A DNA stretch of 64,000 nt from Clostridia bacterium (GTDB lineage Bacteria > Bacillota > Clostridia > Christensenellales > DTU072), in NCBI GenBank assembly GCA_016297005.1, contig JAEDHK010000001.1, forward strand, positions 186,001-250,000. The letters run 5' to 3'. Shown here in pieces: positions 59,353-64,000 of the stretch (the stretch's first letter is position 1; each line of letters opens with the position of its first letter). The notes under the pieces are model-generated. The model did no database searches. It saw nothing but the letters and a program-made list of their open reading frames with translations, and was not told the DNA's origin. The translations under genes and the position numbers were made by a program.

Positions 59353-61033
59353 CGAAAATAAAATAAGCATTAAAGCGTCCTTTTTAACGACAGTCTCCGC
59401 GCTGTTTAATTTGACGATGATGCAACTGAAAGAAAAGATGAATTTCTCGTTCAAACAGAACCTGAAAAAATCGCTCTTTTCTTTATCGTTTTTTATCATC
59501 GGATTTGCGGCGATTACCGTGCTATGCTATTTCCTCATTTTCTTTGCTAAAAAAATGGGGATATTTGATCTGAACGGAGCCTTCCCCACGAACGTGCTGG
59601 TGTGCGTCTTTACCATTATGTTTGGTTTGTCCGTCGTCTTTACCACGATCAGTCTGGTGCAGTCTCTGTACTTTTCGCGCGATAACTTCGTTTTGTTGAC
59701 GTTGCCTACGACGTCGTCCGTCGTATTCCTGTCCAAACTTCTCGTTCATTACGTGAACGAAATGAAGAAGAACTTTTTGTTTCTTATTCCGCTATTCATC
59801 GCGTACGGAATCAATGCAAAACTGCCTTTCTATTATTATCCGTGGGTACTGTTCCTGTTTTTGCTGGTCGTGACGTTACCCGTCCTTATCGGCGCGCTAT
59901 TGTCCATTCCGGCGATGTTCGTTTACCAGGCTATCCGGAAGGTAAAAGGATTGCAATACGCCTTGCTCGGCGTTATTGTGGCGGCATTGATCGCCGCGGC
60001 GGCATACGCCATTACCCTGATCCCGCCGAATATTAATCTGGTAGAAACGTGGGGTGAGACTTTTTTCCGGATCAAGCACTTTTTAACACAGTTTGAAAAG
60101 GCGGCTATGCCGATCACGTGGCTTGTCAGATTGATGGTCGGTCGCGGAATGACGACGGAAATCTTCGATATCGGCACGCTTTATATTTTTCTCGGACTTT
60201 TGGGTGTAATCGCGTTTTTCTTTACCCTTTGCTTTTATCTTTCGAAGCCGCTCTTTTATTCGATGGCCAGTAAGCCCTTCGAGTATAAGAAGAACATGAA
60301 TGCCAGAGTCAGGAAAGAGCGGAAACTTTCTCCCTTCCTTGCCGTCGTCAAAAAGGAATGGTTAATGGCTTTCCGCGATAGTTCTTTTATTTCCGTCGTT
60401 GCGCAGCTTCTGATCGTTATGCCGTTGGCTATCGCACTTCTGAATAGTCTTTATAACGCCATGAACACCCGATTTTTAGGAACCCAACTCACCGTTTGTT
60501 TCAACCTGTTTATCGTTATGCTGTTTATGTTATCGGCAAATATCCGCATAGCGAGCGCATACAGTAAGGACGGCTCCAGCGCTTATCTTAATAAATTGCA
60601 ACCCTCTTCTTGCGCTAAACTGCTGTTTGCCAAACTGACCGTTAACATTGTCGTCGGCGCCGTCGGCCTTGCCGCAACGGTTATCGTGTACTCGACGTAC
60701 CACGCTTTGGACGCAAAGAACCTGACGATGTTTGCTTTCGTGGCGTACTTTGTTTTCGTCGCCCACCTGTTCGGCAGCGCGCAACTGGATATTATGAACT
60801 CTCAGGCGGCGCAGTACGCTACTTTTTCCAATCAAAGCAACAACCCGAACGAAAATAAGTCTATTGTGTTGACTTTTATCCTGTCGCTGTTCTTCGCGGC
60901 GTTCTGGATGGTGCTTGCGATGGAAAACAACAGGACGGCCTGGTATAAAATCCTGGTTATTGCCGGACTGTATATGGGCATGAAAATATACTTTTATTTT
61001 ATGAAGATAAAAGTGTATTATCGGGAGCAATAA
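59345..61033 (+). CDS. ABC-transporter permease, large exporter type
   Basis: 562 residues from the ATG at 59345, which overlaps the stop of the ATPase fusion by 8 bases. A start at 59279 is in frame but lies inside the other gene with no ribosome site. About ten to twelve membrane helices in two groups (about 45-330 and 370-560) with a cytoplasmic loop around 345-355. This resembles the permease half of putative ABC exporters in Bacillota that have no periplasmic binding protein. Substrate unknown. A GGAGG site for the next gene follows its stop. Confidence 0.85.
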   Translation: MNNENKISIKASFLTTVSALFNLTMMQLKEKMNFSFKQNLKKSLFSLSFFIIGFAAITVLCYFLIFFAKKMGIFDLNGAFPTNVLVCVFTIMFGLSVVFTTISLVQSLYFSRDNFVLLTLPTTSSVVFLSKLLVHYVNEMKKNFLFLIPLFIAYGINAKLPFYYYPWVLFLFLLVVTLPVLIGALLSIPAMFVYQAIRKVKGLQYALLGVIVAALIAAAAYAITLIPPNINLVETWGETFFRIKHFLTQFEKAAMPITWLVRLMVGRGMTTEIFDIGTLYIFLGLLGVIAFFFTLCFYLSKPLFYSMASKPFEYKKNMNARVRKERKLSPFLAVVKKEWLMAFRDSSFISVVAQLLIVMPLAIALLNSLYNAMNTRFLGTQLTVCFNLFIVMLFMLSANIRIASAYSKDGSSAYLNKLQPSSCAKLLFAKLTVNIVVGAVGLAATVIVYSTYHALDAKNLTMFAFVAYFVFVAHLFGSAQLDIMNSQAAQYATFSNQSNNPNENKSIVLTFILSLFFAAFWMVLAMENNRTAWYKILVIAGLYMGMKIYFYFMKIKVYYREQ

Positions 61034-61044
61034 GGAGGTAAAAG

Positions 61045-61542
61045 ATGAAGAAGACAGTTATTATCGTTATTTTACTTGCTTACGTCGCTTCCATTCTCGT
61101 GGTACAGTTCTTCGGTCTGAAAGTTGTAGAAATGACCGGGAATACCTATATTGCCGATATCGAGATCAGCGGTTTTGAGTTCACAAACCGCGGTAGTATC
61201 GACGATCCTAAATATAAAATGGTCAAAAAACTGACCAATCCGAGCGACGAAGAAGGACTGTATTTCGGTGGATATTTTTATGATGGAACATACGACAAAA
61301 CCCCCGAGAGCCTTGCCGCCAACCCTAATAGAATCAAGATATCCTATGACGTTCGCCCATATAACGCTTCTTATAAGGTTATCACGTACGCATATGACAA
61401 AACGGCGAACGAAAATTCCGTTTTGTTCGATGAAGAAACGGAAGAATTCGTCTTTCTGAAACCACGTACGATTACCATTACTTTGACTACCAACGACGGC
61501 TCTATGGTGCGTAAAACCGTCAGTATCTCGCTGGCGAGATAA
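61045..61542 (+). CDS. Anchored extracytoplasmic protein of unknown function
   Basis: 165 residues, one hydrophobic anchor at about 4-24, which might be an uncleaved signal, then a beta-rich domain (EISGFEFTNRGS, YFGGYFYDGTYDK, RTITITLTTNDG). GGAGG ribosome site. Co-transcribed with the ABC genes (12-base gap) and 61 bases before the repeat lipoprotein. Likely part of the same export or surface structure. No family recognised. Confidence 0.65.
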   Translation: MKKTVIIVILLAYVASILVVQFFGLKVVEMTGNTYIADIEISGFEFTNRGSIDDPKYKMVKKLTNPSDEEGLYFGGYFYDGTYDKTPESLAANPNRIKISYDVRPYNASYKVITYAYDKTANENSVLFDEETEEFVFLKPRTITITLTTNDGSMVRKTVSISLAR

Positions 61543-61603
61543 CAATCGATCGGCATTGTCCGGTTGTTTATTATAGAAAATTGAAAAGGAGATTAATGAA
61601 ACA

Positions 61604-64000
61604 ATGAAAAAGAAACCTTTTTTAGTGCTTTGTATTCTTTTGATTATGGTTTTTGCGGTCGGCCTTACCGCCTGTACCGGTTCGTATGCGATGGAAGAAT
61701 TCATCGTTGACTTCAGTAAGTTCAAAAAAGAATACGAAGTAGGCGACGTCGTTGATTTGTCGCAGATTGACATCAGCGCGACTTTTAACGATGGAACAAC
61801 GGAGGAACTCCCATTTAACAGAGTAACCTTCCTATTGGATGGCGAGAAGATCAAGCCGAACGAGCCGGACGAAGTTGCCAAGATTACCGAGACAGCCGGA
61901 ACGAAAACGTTGGAAATCAAGTTTACCGATATTGTCAAGAGCGTCGTGATTATCGTCAACGAAAAGCACGTTCCCGTACTTACCGGCGTGGAGATGACCA
62001 CAAACGGCGTAGCGACGGAATATATTGTAAAGAGCGATGTTTCTTTGGCAGGCTTAAAGGTCTTTGCCGTGTACGATAACGGCGCCAAGAAAGAGGAGAT
62101 TGCACTCACTGACAAAAACGTTTCCGTCTTTATGGACGAAGAAAACGTTACCGACAACTATAACAGAATTACCGAAGAAGTAGGCGTAAAGAGTATTCGG
62201 GTTAAGTATGGTGTTTTTACGACGAAAGACTCTCTTACGATTAACGTCAGCGATGTCCTGAGCGTTATTAACGTCACTTTGCCGGACACCTTCAAGAACA
62301 CCTATAAAGTAGGAGAAGAAGTCAGCTTTGCCGGCATTAAGGCAACCGCGACCTATCGTAGCGGAAAAACAGAAGATATTGCCGAAATCAAGTATTATAT
62401 CGGCAAAGAAGAAGTAAACTTTGATACCTTAACAGCGACGAAAGGTACGAAAACCATCGTGGCGAAAGCAACCTCGGGCGAAGTCGTGGGCACCAAAGAT
62501 ATCGTTTTATCAGTAGAAAACTACGTCGATTCTATTTCTCTTATCACCGACGAAGCACTTCTTACGTACATTGTCGACGACGTAATAACCATTGATAGCT
62601 TCGGTGATATTAAGATCAACGTCGTTTATGCCGATACGCAGGACAACAAACAAATATCTCTTACCGAGGATGGTGTGTCTTGCCTTAATGCCGCGCAAGA
62701 AGATCTTGTCTTCGCCAACCTGACCAATACGGCGGGCGAGAAAGTCGTTACCGTCTCTTACGGCGGTAAGACGGATTCCTTTACAATAAACGTAACCGAC
62801 GGCGAAACAGCTTTAGAAAGTCTGACCGTTACCGCTCCCACCAAGACCGCTTATACCGCGGGAGAAGCAGGCGTTACTTTTGACGGGCTTGCCATTACCG
62901 CTGCGTACAAAGCGGAATATGAAAGACCGAACGAGTTCATCCAGGTAAGCGACTTCGCCGATAAGGGCGTAAAGGTTTTCTTTAATGACAACCAGCTTAC
63001 CGATTATGACGACATTACCAAAATTGCCACGGAGGGGGCCGACCAGTCGTTCAGCGTACAAGTCCGCTACGAAGGCAAGACCGCTTCGTTTGACATTACT
63101 ATAACCAATAACGTCGTTTCTGTCGCCGTGGACGAGAGTCATGCAAAGACCGCCTATAAATTGGACGAAAAAGTCGATTTTTCCGGCTTGACCGTTACTG
63201 CGACGTTAAACTACGGAACCAAAAACATTGCCGTGGATGCCGTTACGTTCTTTGACGGAACAACGGATATTACCAACGATCTCGACAGATTAACCCAAGT
63301 AGCTTCCGATTCGAAAACGGTTACCGTTTCTTACGGTGGACAGACAGATACCTTTGTTATTATCGTTTCGGACTACATTACAGGTATTTCCTTTGGTACG
63401 ACAGTCAGCTTTGCGACCGACGTTAACAAGACAGAAGGATCCGTTTATTCGTTCCCCGATCTGGAAGTGTACACCGATTATAAATCCGGCGCAAGAAAAA
63501 AGGTTGATACCGGTTATACGTTCGAAAATAACTCTATTACGGCTCCCGCTTCCGGGAAAACAGTTACCGTAATCTATGAAGAATTCTCCGGAACTGTAAC
63601 TCTCACGGTTAACGACGTTCTGCAAAGTATTGTTGTAACAACTATCCCGACCTTTGCTTATGGTACGGATGCGGCGAAGACGCTCAAAAACATTACTGTG
63701 ACGGGCACCTACGTTTATAAGGGCGCGGCTAACATAATCATTTTGCAGGAAGACAAAGAAAACTTCCTTTACGGCGTGGTTTCTTTCGCCATGAAGAAAG
63801 GTGAAGAATATGAAACGCTGACGCAACTCGATCTTAACGAAATTACGTCTTCTTCCGGAACGAAAGAATTAAAAATTACCATTACCGAAAACGGTCGTAG
63901 CGTTTCGTATGAATTCAGCGTAACGGTCACGGCGCCCGCTCCCGGCGTGAGCGAATTCTCTTTGCCCGAATCGGTCGTTGCCTATCAAACGACAATAACA
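61604..64000 (+). CDS. Ig-like-repeat surface lipoprotein, 3'-truncated by the window end
   Basis: 799 codons visible and still open at 64000. Type II signal peptide with lipobox LTAC (Cys24). The body is about eight consecutive bacterial Ig-like (Big_3-type) repeats of about 90 residues, each opening with a pattern such as YKVGEEVSFAGIKATATYRS, YTAGEAGVTFDGLAITAAYK or YKLDEKVDFSGLTVTATLNY and closing with KTVTVSYGG-like strands. The repeats are diverged, not identical, so recent duplication is unlikely. Such proteins form long rigid stalks for adhesins or enzymes. The functional end would lie beyond the window. Start at 61604. An overlapping three-codon frame (ATG AAA CAA TGA at 61596) lies between the ribosome site and it. 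Last visible gene of the ABC cluster. Confidence 0.88.
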   Translation, partial: MKKKPFLVLCILLIMVFAVGLTACTGSYAMEEFIVDFSKFKKEYEVGDVVDLSQIDISATFNDGTTEELPFNRVTFLLDGEKIKPNEPDEVAKITETAGTKTLEIKFTDIVKSVVIIVNEKHVPVLTGVEMTTNGVATEYIVKSDVSLAGLKVFAVYDNGAKKEEIALTDKNVSVFMDEENVTDNYNRITEEVGVKSIRVKYGVFTTKDSLTINVSDVLSVINVTLPDTFKNTYKVGEEVSFAGIKATATYRSGKTEDIAEIKYYIGKEEVNFDTLTATKGTKTIVAKATSGEVVGTKDIVLSVENYVDSISLITDEALLTYIVDDVITIDSFGDIKINVVYADTQDNKQISLTEDGVSCLNAAQEDLVFANLTNTAGEKVVTVSYGGKTDSFTINVTDGETALESLTVTAPTKTAYTAGEAGVTFDGLAITAAYKAEYERPNEFIQVSDFADKGVKVFFNDNQLTDYDDITKIATEGADQSFSVQVRYEGKTASFDITITNNVVSVAVDESHAKTAYKLDEKVDFSGLTVTATLNYGTKNIAVDAVTFFDGTTDITNDLDRLTQVASDSKTVTVSYGGQTDTFVIIVSDYITGISFGTTVSFATDVNKTEGSVYSFPDLEVYTDYKSGARKKVDTGYTFENNSITAPASGKTVTVIYEEFSGTVTLTVNDVLQSIVVTTIPTFAYGTDAAKTLKNITVTGTYVYKGAANIIILQEDKENFLYGVVSFAMKKGEEYETLTQLDLNEITSSSGTKELKITITENGRSVSYEFSVTVTAPAPGVSEFSLPESVVAYQTTIT

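Noticed and set aside
1..64000. CRISPR array or insertion sequence
   Set aside because: No regularly spaced direct repeats with unique spacers and no intact transposase frame were seen on either strand.
61604..64000. Long tandem DNA repeat
   Set aside because: The Ig-like repeats are diverged at the protein level and not near-identical at the DNA level, so they are annotated as domains.

Overview
The window reads as a Gram-positive, low-to-mid GC Bacillota chromosome, most likely an uncultivated gut-type member of Clostridia. The reasons are near-consensus sigma-A promoters (TTGACA-17-TATAAT repeated many times), strong AGGAGG ribosome sites, lipoprotein signal peptides, ECF-type vitamin transporters, AgrC/LytTR-type signalling, a ten-gene V-type ATPase locus in the Enterococcus ntp order, and the Clostridia-typical NifU-like scaffold / GGGtGRT pair. 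The genus cannot be named from sequence alone. Nearly all of it looks like ordinary chromosome. The only clear trace of past mobility is a dead integrase tail next to a tRNA-Ala gene.

Layout. 1-5.1 kb: end of a divergent family 2 glycosidase, dnaX, an ECF substrate-binding subunit (minus strand) and rpsT. 5.1-6.65 kb (minus): a thiamine ECF gene with an unusual N-terminal membrane extension, controlled by a TPP riboswitch with a readable antiterminator/terminator pair, plus a 47-residue mini-protein. 6.8-14.7 kb (plus): a membrane-anchored WG-like repeat protein with Sua5, two large unrecognised membrane proteins behind a palindromic operator, a structured non-coding segment, and a three-domain fusion of membrane anchor, YjbR-like fold and uL15-like fold. 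14.8-17.3 kb: the scaffold/GGGtGRT pair and a small HExxH membrane protein. 17.4-26.4 kb: rpiB and the V-ATPase genes H/G-I-K-E-C-F-A-B-D, whose rotor subunit carries all the Na+ ligands known from Enterococcus hirae NtpK.

26.7-36.6 kb: a metallophosphoesterase lipoprotein, a minus-strand desaturase-like flavoprotein with its 2Fe-2S reductase, an MFS carrier, an OmpR/HisKA two-component pair followed by an overlapping SGNH-hydrolase lipoprotein, and a 6S RNA gene whose promoter -35 box contains that lipoprotein's stop codon. 36.6-41.5 kb (minus): luxS, an acyltransferase-like gene and a full-length lacZ-type beta-galactosidase with a perfect palindrome over its -10 box. 41.7-50.9 kb: a fusion of a xylose-isomerase-like TIM barrel with an acyl-CoA ligase, an XRE regulator facing a PH-domain protein, a CPA2 antiporter, a lipoprotein, and a uracil salvage pair (permease and upp) preceded by a leader peptide and attenuator, then a GrpB protein. 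50.9-54 kb: tRNA-Ala, the integrase remnant, and a minus-strand flavodoxin/ferredoxin protein with an SDR that carries a zinc-ribbon tail. 54.1-56.2 kb: a LytTR/GHKL two-component system divergent from those two genes. 56.4-64 kb: a surface/export cluster made of a small membrane protein, a YwaF-like membrane domain fused to an ABC ATPase, its permease, an anchored secreted protein and a very long Ig-like-repeat lipoprotein that runs off the window.

The strongest candidates for undescribed biology are the final ABC/YwaF/Ig-repeat cluster, the sugar-isomerase/acyl-CoA-ligase fusion, the YjbR/uL15 membrane fusion, the pyrBI-style leader peptide in front of the uracil permease, and the extended ThiT. 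All functional statements come from reading motifs and context. No database search was run.
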